Assembly: GCA_964490175.1 (NCBI GenBank)
Contig: CAZBAI010000019.1
Location: 1 to 31,911, forward strand
Reading direction: 5' to 3'
DNA length: 31,911 bases
DNA from: RGIG3077 sp964490175
GTDB lineage: Bacteria; Bacillota; Clostridia; Oscillospirales; Ruminococcaceae
A program made the position numbers and the translations under genes. Positions 23,375 through 29,283 of this stretch are shown here, piece after piece (position 1 is the first letter of the stretch; the number at the start of each line of letters is the position of its first letter). A model generated the notes under the pieces. It saw only the letters and a program-made list of their open reading frames with translations. It did not search any database and was not told where the DNA came from.

Positions 23375-23401
23375 CGATTTGCTCCGTTAAAGTTTTTTCT
23401 T

Positions 23402-23430
23402 ATTATATCACAGCAAATGTTAATTGTCAA
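23402..23430 (-). promoter_or_regulatory. Consensus promoter of the aromatic operon
   Basis: On the minus strand TTGACA (23430-23425), 17 nt, TATAAT (23407-23402): all twelve positions match. The predicted start is near 23395. The promoter begins 20 nt after the stop of the DUF4364 gene. Confidence 0.93.
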
Positions 23431-23450
23431 TGCTGAAAATATGAATTTTT

Positions 23451-24041
23451 TCAGTTATCTTCATCAAGCTCGATTTTTTCTTCTGTATTTGAGATTAAGT
23501 ATCCGAGCACTTGACTGTAAAAACCGATAGGATTTGTGCGGATTTTATTCATTATAAGCTCGGCTTGGTCACAATCGGGCGCATACATTTTCAAATCCAT
23601 CAAAGGAATATCACCGTCGTTGCAACAAAATTCCACGCTGTAACCCTTTTGGGTTTCGGTGGCTTTCAGCGAAAATTCGTTATTGATTTTGATATCATTA
23701 AAATATTTTATTGCAGATGTAACAAGCCTGTCACGAAACGATTTGGGAATATAGCGTTTAAAATCCTTTGCGAGAATTTTTCCCTTTTGCGAAAGAAAAA
23801 AGACCTCACTTCCGTTTTCGTCGCATTCTTTTTCAATGCACTTGTTTTCAATTAGCGAGGCGATTGCGTCGTTGTAAAAAAAGTAATTGATAACGCCGCT
23901 TTTTACGGTGATTTCATAAAGCTGATCGGACAAAACGGGCTTTTCGATTTTAAAAAGGACATAGCATAAAAGCAACTTGGCGGTTTCGGTGTTATTTGCT
24001 TCAAACGACGCCATGTCGGACATTTTTGTTGAATATTGCAT
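23451..24041 (-). CDS. DUF4364 family protein, predicted winged-helix
   Basis: A 196-residue protein matching the DUF4364 pattern of Clostridia: a winged-helix-like N-terminal half (KLLLCYVLFKIEKPVLSDQL, VINYFFYNDAIASLIENKCI), then KRYIPKSFRDRLVTSA, and a C-terminal half with LMDLKMYAPDCDQAEL and GFYSQVLGYL. The helix-turn-helix character suggests DNA binding, but I know of no established role. ATG 24041 has AAAGG upstream; the ATG at codon 7 is an alternative. It lies 27 nt behind the divergent chorismate synthase paralogue, probably in one transcript, and just upstream of the attenuated aromatic operon promoter. A link to aromatic metabolism is inference from position. Confidence 0.8.
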   Translation of the reverse strand: MQYSTKMSDMASFEANNTETAKLLLCYVLFKIEKPVLSDQLYEITVKSGVINYFFYNDAIASLIENKCIEKECDENGSEVFFLSQKGKILAKDFKRYIPKSFRDRLVTSAIKYFNDIKINNEFSLKATETQKGYSVEFCCNDGDIPLMDLKMYAPDCDQAELIMNKIRTNPIGFYSQVLGYLISNTEEKIELDEDN

Positions 24042-24068
24042 AAAGGCACAAACCTTTCCTCGGTGGAT

Positions 24069-25163
24069 TTAAAAATTCGGGTAATCGAGCATATTGGAGA
24101 GAACGGCGATATTCACCGCCGATTCAACGCACGGCACAGCCATCGGAACAATGCAGGAATTAAAACTTGCCGCAGGTTTCAGCGTGGCGTTTGTCATCGA
24201 GCCGTAATCGACTGTGGATTGAGGCTTTGCAAGAGTCGGCGAGGGCTTGAAAGCAACACGCAGAACAATGGGCATTCCCGATGAAATTCCGCCGAGAATA
24301 CCGCCGTGATTGTTTGTTTTTGTGACAACTCTGCCCATATCGTTGACATAAAATTCGTCGTTGCTTTGGCTGCCGACCATTTCGGCTGATTTAAAGCCTG
24401 CGCCGAATTCGATTCCCTTAACGGCGGGAATGCCGAAAACAAGCTGCGAAATACAGTTTTCAAGTCCGTCGAAAATCGGCGAACCGACGCCTGCGGGGAC
24501 GTTAATGACGGCACATTCGACAATTCCGCCGAGCGATTCGCCGCCGTTTTGCGCTTTTTCGATATCCTGCTTCATCAAATCGCCCTTTTGCGAATCGATT
24601 ACGGGAAACTTGGTTTTGCGCAAAGCGATGATTTCCTCTCTTGAAACGGCAATATTGTCAAAGTGTTTGTCGGTGACATTATGTATTTGCAGTATGTGGG
24701 CACCGCAGTATATTCCACGGCGTTCAAGTATCTGACCGGCAAGCGCACCTGCAAAAACCAACGGAATCGTCAGCCTTTCCGACAGATGACCGCCATCTCT
24801 TGCATCATTAAAGCCTCGATATCTCACAGCGCCGGTATAATCCGCATGACCCGGGCGTGCAAGGCGATTTGGCATAACGTTGTTTTTAATCGGCGCATTA
24901 TCAAGATTCTGTATAAATGCGCAAAGCGGCGAGCCGGTAGTCTTTCCGCCCATAAGCCCCGACATAATTTGAATCATATCGTCGTCGGCACGGCGCACCT
25001 TTGAGTTTATACTGTAAGGAAAACGTCTTGCCATAAAGTTGCGAAGCAAAGTTATATCAATATGCTCTCCCGGGGGAAGATTGTCTATAATCACGCCGAT
25101 TGCGGGACCCAAAGCTTCTCCGAAAAGCGAAACTGTGATTCGATTATTCCATAATGATGCCAT
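24069..25163 (-). CDS. Chorismate synthase paralogue lacking key catalytic residues
   Basis: A 364-residue protein clearly of the chorismate synthase family (MASLWNNRITVSLFGEALGP, RPGHADYTGAVRYRGF, GIEFGAGF, KTNNHGGILGGISSGMP). Several hallmark motifs are changed: GESHG is GEALG, so the active-site His is Leu18. RRAPGR..STPRKEAD is RRFPYSINSKVRRADDD. GGHFSGRLTA is GGHLSERLTI. GRHDPC is ASFNSC (332-337), with Asp to Asn. His106 is kept. It is therefore unlikely to be a normal chorismate synthase; a regulatory subunit, a different FMN-linked activity or slow decay are options. The frame is intact over the full length. GGAGG lies 5 nt upstream of ATG 25163. The -10 element probably comes from the repeat array just upstream. 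Confidence 0.85.
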   Translation of the reverse strand: MASLWNNRITVSLFGEALGPAIGVIIDNLPPGEHIDITLLRNFMARRFPYSINSKVRRADDDMIQIMSGLMGGKTTGSPLCAFIQNLDNAPIKNNVMPNRLARPGHADYTGAVRYRGFNDARDGGHLSERLTIPLVFAGALAGQILERRGIYCGAHILQIHNVTDKHFDNIAVSREEIIALRKTKFPVIDSQKGDLMKQDIEKAQNGGESLGGIVECAVINVPAGVGSPIFDGLENCISQLVFGIPAVKGIEFGAGFKSAEMVGSQSNDEFYVNDMGRVVTKTNNHGGILGGISSGMPIVLRVAFKPSPTLAKPQSTVDYGSMTNATLKPAASFNSCIVPMAVPCVESAVNIAVLSNMLDYPNF

Positions 25164-25197
25164 AAATTCCTCCGAATCGAAAAAATACAATAAGGTT

Positions 25198-25203
25198 ATT
25201 ATA
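25198..25203 (-). promoter_or_regulatory. Extended -10 element at the repeat boundary facing the chorismate synthase paralogue
   Basis: The boundary motif read on the minus strand is ATGTTATAATAACC, giving TGT directly ahead of TATAAT (25203-25198). Initiation near 25191 would leave a 28-nt leader carrying the GGAGG ribosome site. No good -35 box is seen, as is common with extended -10 promoters. Confidence 0.45.
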
Positions 25204-25374
25204 ACATAAAAGAGCCGATAGGCGATACTTTTAAACGTAACAATGTTCTTAAAGCAGTTTGCCGACAGCAAACGAGGAGAATTTATTCTCCGTCAAAAAA
25301 GTGCAAAGCACTTTTGCTTTAAGGTTATTATAACATAAAAGAGCCGATAGGCGATACTTTTAAACGTAACAATG

Positions 25375-25474
25375 NNNNNNNNNNNNNNNNNNNNNNNNNN
25401 NNNNNNNNNNNNNNNNNNNNNNNNNNNNNNNNNNNNNNNNNNNNNNNNNNNNNNNNNNNNNNNNNNNNNNNNNN
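25375..25474. other. Assembly gap of exactly 100 N inside the repeat array
   Basis: The round length indicates a placeholder. From the flanking phase of the 129-bp unit the true gap should be 34 bp plus a multiple of 129 bp, and 100 does not fit that series. Confidence 0.95.
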
Positions 25475-25586
25475 AATTTATTCTCCGTCAAAAAAGTGCA
25501 AAGCACTTTTGCTTTAAGGTTATTATAACGTATATTTGTGAAAATTACAAGAAGTTTTTTTAAAAGCGGCAATTTTGATAAAACAG

Positions 25587-25615
25587 GTGACAAATCTTAA
25601 AAAATGTGTTATCAT
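25587..25615 (+). promoter_or_regulatory. Probable promoter of thiN
   Basis: GTGACA (25587-25592), a 17-nt spacer and TATCAT (25610-25615) with TGT directly upstream (extended -10). It is about 37 nt before the thiN start. Confidence 0.6.
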
Positions 25616-25651
25616 TACTATATTGAATAAAAATGCGGAGGACTTTTAGTT

Positions 25652-26284
25652 TTGAAAAAATGCTGTATATTCGGCGGCTGTGATTTTGATTTTAGAGATT
25701 TTGATTATGAGCACAGCAAAAACGCCTGCATTATCGCCGCAGATAAAGGTTATGAAGCAGTGCGCAGGTTAAAGCTTGATGTTGATTTTGTTATCGGTGA
25801 TTTTGATTCGCTCGGATATATGCCAAACGGCGAAAATGTAATACGCCACAACTGTGAAAAGGATGAAACCGACACGGCGCTTGCTGTTGAAAAGGCGATT
25901 GAAGAAAAATGCGATGAGCTGTATATATACGGTGCGGTCGGGGGCAGAATCGACCATAGTCTTGCGAATTTTCAGCTGATATGCAATGTGGCGCAAAGAG
26001 GCAAAAAAGCTTGGCTTATCGGCGGCGGCTTTGTAATTGGCGCTGTATGTAACGGCAAACTCAAACTCGGCGCACGTCAAAGCGGAATAGTTTCTGTATT
26101 TTGCATGGGGCAAAATGCGTGCGGCGTAACTATCAAGGGCTTGAAATATGAGCTTTGCGATTATACGTTAAGTCCGTTTGAGGTTTTGGGTATGAGCAAT
26201 GAATTTATCGGTAATGCGGCTGAAATTTCAGTTTCAAACGGCGTGCTTTTGATAATGATTGAAAACAAAAACGACTGCCTGTGA
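25652..26284 (+). CDS. thiN: Thiamine pyrophosphokinase
   Basis: A 210-residue thiamine pyrophosphokinase, transferring pyrophosphate from ATP to thiamine. The conserved acidic sites are all present: ADKGYEA, GDFDSLG (49-55), KDETDTALA (70-78) and GRIDHSLANFQL (98-109). The C-terminal beta domain that binds thiamine follows (TIKGLKYEL, LSPFEVLGMSNEF). The start is TTG at 25652 with GGAGG 10 nt upstream; no ATG is available in a sensible position. The 3' end overlaps the terminator hairpin of the convergent membrane-protein gene. Confidence 0.92.
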   Translation: MKKCCIFGGCDFDFRDFDYEHSKNACIIAADKGYEAVRRLKLDVDFVIGDFDSLGYMPNGENVIRHNCEKDETDTALAVEKAIEEKCDELYIYGAVGGRIDHSLANFQLICNVAQRGKKAWLIGGGFVIGAVCNGKLKLGARQSGIVSVFCMGQNACGVTIKGLKYELCDYTLSPFEVLGMSNEFIGNAAEISVSNGVLLIMIENKNDCL

Positions 26285-26304
26285 TTACAATTCACAAACA
26301 GTCG
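26263..26304 (-). terminator. Terminator of the membrane-protein gene, overlapping the thiN 3' end
   Basis: CGACTG..TGTGA (26272-26284) pairs with TCACA..CAGTCG (26292-26304); on the minus strand a TTTTTGTTTT run follows. The U tract and one arm lie inside the last codons of thiN. In the thiN direction there is no U run. Confidence 0.7.
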
Positions 26305-26364
26305 CTTGAAAAGCCGTATATATATTATGATATCATGCGGAATGTGCTTGTTTTAGGGCAATAC

Positions 26365-26958
26365 TTATTCGGCGTTTGCGTTGCTTTCGTCAAGGCTTGC
26401 CGGCGCTTGCGGATTTGCCGCAACAACAGAGGGTTGAGCAGCAGGTGCGCTTTGCGTTTTGTCGATATTGATTTGCTGTTGATTGGGTTGATTTGTCGGC
26501 ACGGGCGCACTGTCGGGCGCTTTGTATGCAGGCGTATTGGCGACATTGGACGCTGCGGCTTGCGAATTAGCGGCAACGCTCGGCATTGCAACCTGCGCAG
26601 GATTGGATTTTGCGTTGATAAAATTCTTCCACTTGATGCCGTAAAGCGTTTTGAGCATGATTTTAAGCACAATCAAAACAAACATCAAAAGGAAAGTGAT
26701 TACATAAAATTTGGTAGACCAGTTGCCGAAGATGCCGTAAAGCAATTTTGAAAAAATATAATCAACAAATACATAGCCGCCTGTTTGCTGAAATTGCGGC
26801 GAAAAAACCTTGTCATCATAGCTGTTTGCAACAACAGCGCCTATAACGCAGACAATTGTAAGCGTGATAAGTGCGGTGCAGATTTTTGAGCACAGCACCA
26901 AAAGCAAGTTCTTTTCGGCAAACTCGATTTTAATGTTCTTTTTTTCTTTTTTTGTCAT
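26365..26958 (-). CDS. Small membrane protein with Pro/Ala/Gln-rich tail, function unknown
   Basis: A 197-residue protein with a Lys-rich N-terminus (MTKKEKKNIKIEF), two membrane segments (about 19-44 and 80-104) separated by a short loop, and a low-complexity C-terminal tail of about 85 residues rich in Pro, Ala, Gln and Asn. The tail is probably on the same side as the N-terminus. I do not recognise a family. I prefer ATG 26958, where AAGGAG is 9 nt upstream; the ATG at 26967 directly abuts that site. It has its own promoter and terminator, so it is a single-gene unit convergent with thiN. Confidence 0.65.
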   Translation of the reverse strand: MTKKEKKNIKIEFAEKNLLLVLCSKICTALITLTIVCVIGAVVANSYDDKVFSPQFQQTGGYVFVDYIFSKLLYGIFGNWSTKFYVITFLLMFVLIVLKIMLKTLYGIKWKNFINAKSNPAQVAMPSVAANSQAAASNVANTPAYKAPDSAPVPTNQPNQQQINIDKTQSAPAAQPSVVAANPQAPASLDESNANAE

Positions 26959-27001
26959 TTTTGCCATCTCCTTAAAAGCTTAAAAACGTTACATTACTGT
27001 T

Positions 27002-27030
27002 ATTTTACTTGATTTTTCTTCTCTTGTCAA
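27002..27030 (-). promoter_or_regulatory. Promoter of the membrane-protein gene
   Basis: On the minus strand TTGACA (27030-27025), 17 nt, TAAAAT (27007-27002); it lies 44 nt before the preferred start codon. Confidence 0.82.
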
Positions 27031-27143
27031 TAGAATTTTACTCTAAAAAGCAAAATATTGTTGCTTAATTTACGAAGCATCGGCGAAAAATCAAACAAGA
27101 TTGAAAAAACGGGCAAAAAAATCCGAAAAATTGAAAAAAACGC

Positions 27144-27172
27144 TTGCAAAATAAAATTTAATGTGGTATAAT
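27144..27172 (+). promoter_or_regulatory. Promoter of rpmE
   Basis: TTGCAA (27144-27149), 17 nt, TATAAT (27167-27172), with TGTGG just ahead of the -10 box. Confidence 0.85.
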
Positions 27173-27178
27173 ATAATT

Positions 27179-27250
27179 CCTCGGGTTATACCGAAGGGGC
27201 ACTACTATCAGAAGTTTGTCTGACGGGCTGCTTAATGTTATCAATTTCAG
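27179..27250 (+). ncRNA. Candidate ribosomal protein L31 leader
   Basis: The rpmE leader carries two compact hairpins, TCGG-GTTATA-CCGA (27181-27194) and CAGA-AGTTTG-TCTG (about 27210-27223), with G-rich joining segments (GGGGCAC, CGGGCTGC). L31 leaders that may be bound by L31 have been described in Firmicutes; position and general shape fit. Not tested with a covariance model. Confidence 0.5.
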
Positions 27251-27265
27251 AAAGAGGTGAATGCA

Positions 27266-27466
27266 ATGAAGGAAGGAATCCACCCCAAGTTTGAAAAGAC
27301 CACAATCACATGTGCGTGCGGTAATGTTATTGAAACCCGTTCAACCAAGGAAAATATCAGGGTTGAAATCTGCTCAAAGTGCCACCCGTTTTACACCGGC
27401 AAGCAAAAGCTTGTTGATACAGGCGGACGTGTTGACAGATTTAAGAAGCGTTTCAACATCGACTGA
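27266..27466 (+). CDS. rpmE: 50S ribosomal protein L31 (zinc-binding type)
   Basis: A 66-residue L31 with MKEGIHPKFEKTTITCACG at the start and the four zinc cysteines 16, 18, 36 and 39 (CAC and CSKC), so it is the Cys-containing form rather than the zinc-free YtiA-like replacement. HPFYTGKQK and GRVDRFKKRF are standard. ATG 27266 is chosen because AGAGG lies 8 nt upstream; an in-frame GTG at 27257 lies within that site. A terminator follows 18 nt after the stop. Confidence 0.96.
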   Translation: MKEGIHPKFEKTTITCACGNVIETRSTKENIRVEICSKCHPFYTGKQKLVDTGGRVDRFKKRFNID

Positions 27467-27483
27467 TAACATTACCATACCGA

Positions 27484-27525
27484 ACAAGGCCCATAGCAAT
27501 CACATAAGTTGCATGGGCTTGTTTT
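27484..27525 (+). terminator. Rho-independent terminator after rpmE
   Basis: ACAAGGCCCATAGCAA folds onto TTGCATGGGCTTGT with two single-base bulges and ends in TTTTC. Confidence 0.85.
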
Positions 27526-27535
27526 CGCTTAAATC

Positions 27536-27580
27536 AAAGCTTAAAGCGTGCGGTGTTTTAATACTGTTTTAAGCTTTTTT
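27536..27580 (+). terminator. Second terminator-like hairpin just upstream of yigZ
   Basis: AAAGCTTAAA (27536-27545) and TTTAAGCTTT (27568-27577) form a perfect 10-bp stem with a 22-nt loop; the 3' arm runs into TTTTTT. It lies 16 nt before the yigZ ATG. Confidence 0.6.
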
Positions 27581-27595
27581 GTATATATTATTTTT

Positions 27596-28216
27596 ATGGG
27601 ATACATTACAATCAACGGCAATGCCGAGGATAGATTTATCGAGCGGCATTCCGAATTTATCGGCTATATCTGCCACGTTGAAACAAACGACGACGCGGTT
27701 GAATTTATCAACAAAATCAAAGCTATGCACAGAAAAGCCACACATAATGTTTATGCGTATATTCTGCGGCAGCAAAACACCTCTCGTTACAGCGATGACG
27801 GTGAGCCTCAGGGTACGGCAGGCGTGCCTGTTTTGCAGGTTTTGAGCAAAAGCGGTCTTACCGATGTTTGCTGTGTGGTGACACGGTATTTCGGCGGTAT
27901 TTTGCTTGGCGGCGGCGGTCTTGTCAGGGCGTATTCACACGCTGCGGCGATTGCCGTTGAAGCGGCGCAAATTTGCAATATGTGCGAATGTTTTCGCTGT
28001 GTTGTTGAGTGTGATTACTCAATATACGGCAAAATTTCATATATTTTACCCGAGTTTGAAATTATTACCGAAGCTTCGGATTTTTCCGATATTGTTAAGC
28101 TGACGCTGCTTGTTAAGGCGCAGGTGTTTGAAGCTTTTCGCAAAAAGCTTGTCGATACGGCAAACGGTGCGGTGAGCATTGCGAAATCGGAGCTTTTGTT
28201 TGAAGATTTCGGGTGA
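27596..28216 (+). CDS. yigZ: YigZ/IMPACT family protein
   Basis: A 206-residue member of the YigZ (UPF0029, IMPACT N-terminal) family, with the signature blocks SRYSDDGEPQGTAGVPVL and VVTRYFGGILLGGGGLVRAYSHAA, and a C-terminal DUF1949-like region. The biochemical role in bacteria is unclear. I start at ATG 27596 because MGYITINGNAEDRFIERHSEFI is the normal N-terminus; the frame open to 27548 runs through the upstream hairpin. There is no Shine-Dalgarno site, and TATATT lies 6 nt upstream of the ATG, so the message may be leaderless. dgt, dnaG and rpoD follow with small gaps. Confidence 0.88.
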   Translation: MGYITINGNAEDRFIERHSEFIGYICHVETNDDAVEFINKIKAMHRKATHNVYAYILRQQNTSRYSDDGEPQGTAGVPVLQVLSKSGLTDVCCVVTRYFGGILLGGGGLVRAYSHAAAIAVEAAQICNMCECFRCVVECDYSIYGKISYILPEFEIITEASDFSDIVKLTLLVKAQVFEAFRKKLVDTANGAVSIAKSELLFEDFG

Positions 28217-28257
28217 TTTTAAATAATCGGTCAAGCGTGCTTTAAGGGGGGTGTGTT

Positions 28258-29265
28258 TTGAATATCAGGGAACAGACTGAGCTTATCGAGGAGGAAACTC
28301 TGTGTGAGTTTGCCTGCAAATCTGCGGATATCGGCAGGGCAAGGCGTGTTCGCCTTGAGGAAAAATGTGATTTGCGCACGCCGTTTCAGCGTGACAGGGA
28401 CAGGATAATTCACTCAAGGGCGTTTCGTTGCCTAAAGCATAAAACGCAGGTGTTTTTGGCGCCTGTCGGCGATAATTTCAGAACACGGCTTACGCATACG
28501 CTTGAAGTTTCGCAAATCGCACGCACAATTTCACGTGCGCTGAAATTAAACGAGGATTTGACCGAGGCTATCGCTTTGGCGCATGATTTGGGGCACACTC
28601 CGTTCGGTCATGCGGGCGAGCACGCTCTTAACGAAATTTGTCCGTATGGCTTTAAACATTATCTGCAAAGCGTGCGCATTGTCGATTATATTGAAAATTG
28701 CGGCAAGGGCTTGAATCTTACATATGAAGTTAAAAACGGAATTGCCTGCCACGGCAGTGACAAATTTGCGCAAACCGCCGAAGGCAATGTTGTGCGCCTG
28801 AGCGACAAAATCGCATATATAAACCATGATATTGATGACGCTGTTTTCGCAAACGCTCTTGATGAAAGCGATTTGCCGGAATTTGCATTGAGCGTTTTGG
28901 GGCACACAAAAAGCCGCAGAATCAGCACAATGGTGCAAGCTGTTGTGAGGCACGGCGCTAAAGATATCGGAATGGACGATATCACCAAAAAAGCGCATGA
29001 TGAGCTTCGTGAATTTCTTTTTGAGAATGTTTACGGAAGCGACAAAGCACGGCAAGAGGACGAAAAGGCAATGCATATCGTGAAAATGCTGTATAAATAT
29101 TATGATGTGCACCCCGATAAACTGCCTTGTGAGTATCTTGCGATTATGAAGCGGTTTGATAAGGAAAGGGCTGTGTGTGATTTTATTTCGGGACTTTCCG
29201 ACCAATATGCAATAGATTTATTTACAGAGCTGTATATCCCCAAAAGCTGGGGACGGTTCAGGTGA
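28258..29265 (+). CDS. dgt: Deoxyguanosinetriphosphate triphosphohydrolase-like HD protein
   Basis: A 335-residue HD-domain dNTPase related to Dgt, which splits dGTP into deoxyguanosine and tripolyphosphate. Markers are RTPFQRDRDRIIHSRAFRCLK, TRLTHTLEVSQIART with His80, and the HD pair His109-Asp110 in ALAHDLGHTPFGHAGE, with YEVKNGIACHGS later. The start is TTG at 28258 behind AAGGGGGG. The order dgt-dnaG-rpoD is common in Clostridia, where this shorter form precedes primase. It is 18 nt ahead of dnaG. Confidence 0.92.
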   Translation: MNIREQTELIEEETLCEFACKSADIGRARRVRLEEKCDLRTPFQRDRDRIIHSRAFRCLKHKTQVFLAPVGDNFRTRLTHTLEVSQIARTISRALKLNEDLTEAIALAHDLGHTPFGHAGEHALNEICPYGFKHYLQSVRIVDYIENCGKGLNLTYEVKNGIACHGSDKFAQTAEGNVVRLSDKIAYINHDIDDAVFANALDESDLPEFALSVLGHTKSRRISTMVQAVVRHGAKDIGMDDITKKAHDELREFLFENVYGSDKARQEDEKAMHIVKMLYKYYDVHPDKLPCEYLAIMKRFDKERAVCDFISGLSDQYAIDLFTELYIPKSWGRFR

Positions 29266-29283
29266 TTTTTGCGAGGAGGAGCA

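Larger units (their letters stand above)
23218..23395 (-). promoter_or_regulatory. Phe/Tyr-responsive transcription attenuator in the aroB leader
   Basis: The leader RNA can form three mutually exclusive pairings. (1) Pause hairpin: AACTTTTACTT (23326-23316) with AAGTAAAGGTT (23302-23292), extended by CGGCT (23333-23329) with AGCTG (23290-23286). (2) Antiterminator: CTGCGTTTG (23288-23280) with CGAGCGCAG (23253-23245), nine pairs including two G-U. (3) Terminator: AACGAGCGCA (23255-23246) with TGCGCTCGTT (23231-23222), then six U. The 5' arm of (1) lies in the Phe/Tyr codons of the leader peptide and its 3' arm contains the leader stop codon. A ribosome stalled for Phe-tRNA would free CTGCGTTTG to form (2) and let RNA polymerase into aroB. 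A ribosome reaching the stop masks that segment, so (3) forms. This is the classical translation-coupled attenuation scheme; the mechanism is inferred from the pairing. Confidence 0.85.
25192..25528 (+). repeat. Tandem array of the 129-bp hairpin-rich repeat
   Basis: One complete unit (25192-25320, 129 bp) is followed by the first 54 bp of a second (25321-25374), the N run, and the last 40 bp of a unit (25475-25514) with the closing boundary motif AAGGTTATTATAAC (25515-25528). Hairpins within the unit are GCC-GATA-GGC, AACGT/ATGTT, GTTTGC/GCAAAC, GGAGAAT/ATTCTCC and AAAAGTGC/GCACTTTT. Relative to the 4.5-kb copy, an outer A-T pair has become G-C in one stem and an inner A-T pair has become G-C in another. 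Both loci lie between divergent genes. Copy number is unknown because of the gap. Confidence 0.9.

Noticed and set aside
23260..23400. T-box riboswitch upstream of the aromatic operon
   Set aside because: No T-box consensus or long stem I was seen, and the leader is too short; a Phe/Tyr-rich leader peptide with three exclusive stems explains it better.
25360..25593. Frames spanning the N run on both strands
   Set aside because: They consist largely of undetermined residues and repeat sequence; no coding evidence.
28546..29205. Open frame of 219 codons on the minus strand, antisense to dgt; similar long frames oppose dnaG (29218-29838) and pheA/aroC (19416-20027)
   Set aside because: They lie fully opposite strongly conserved genes, lack ribosome sites and have compositions typical of antisense frames.
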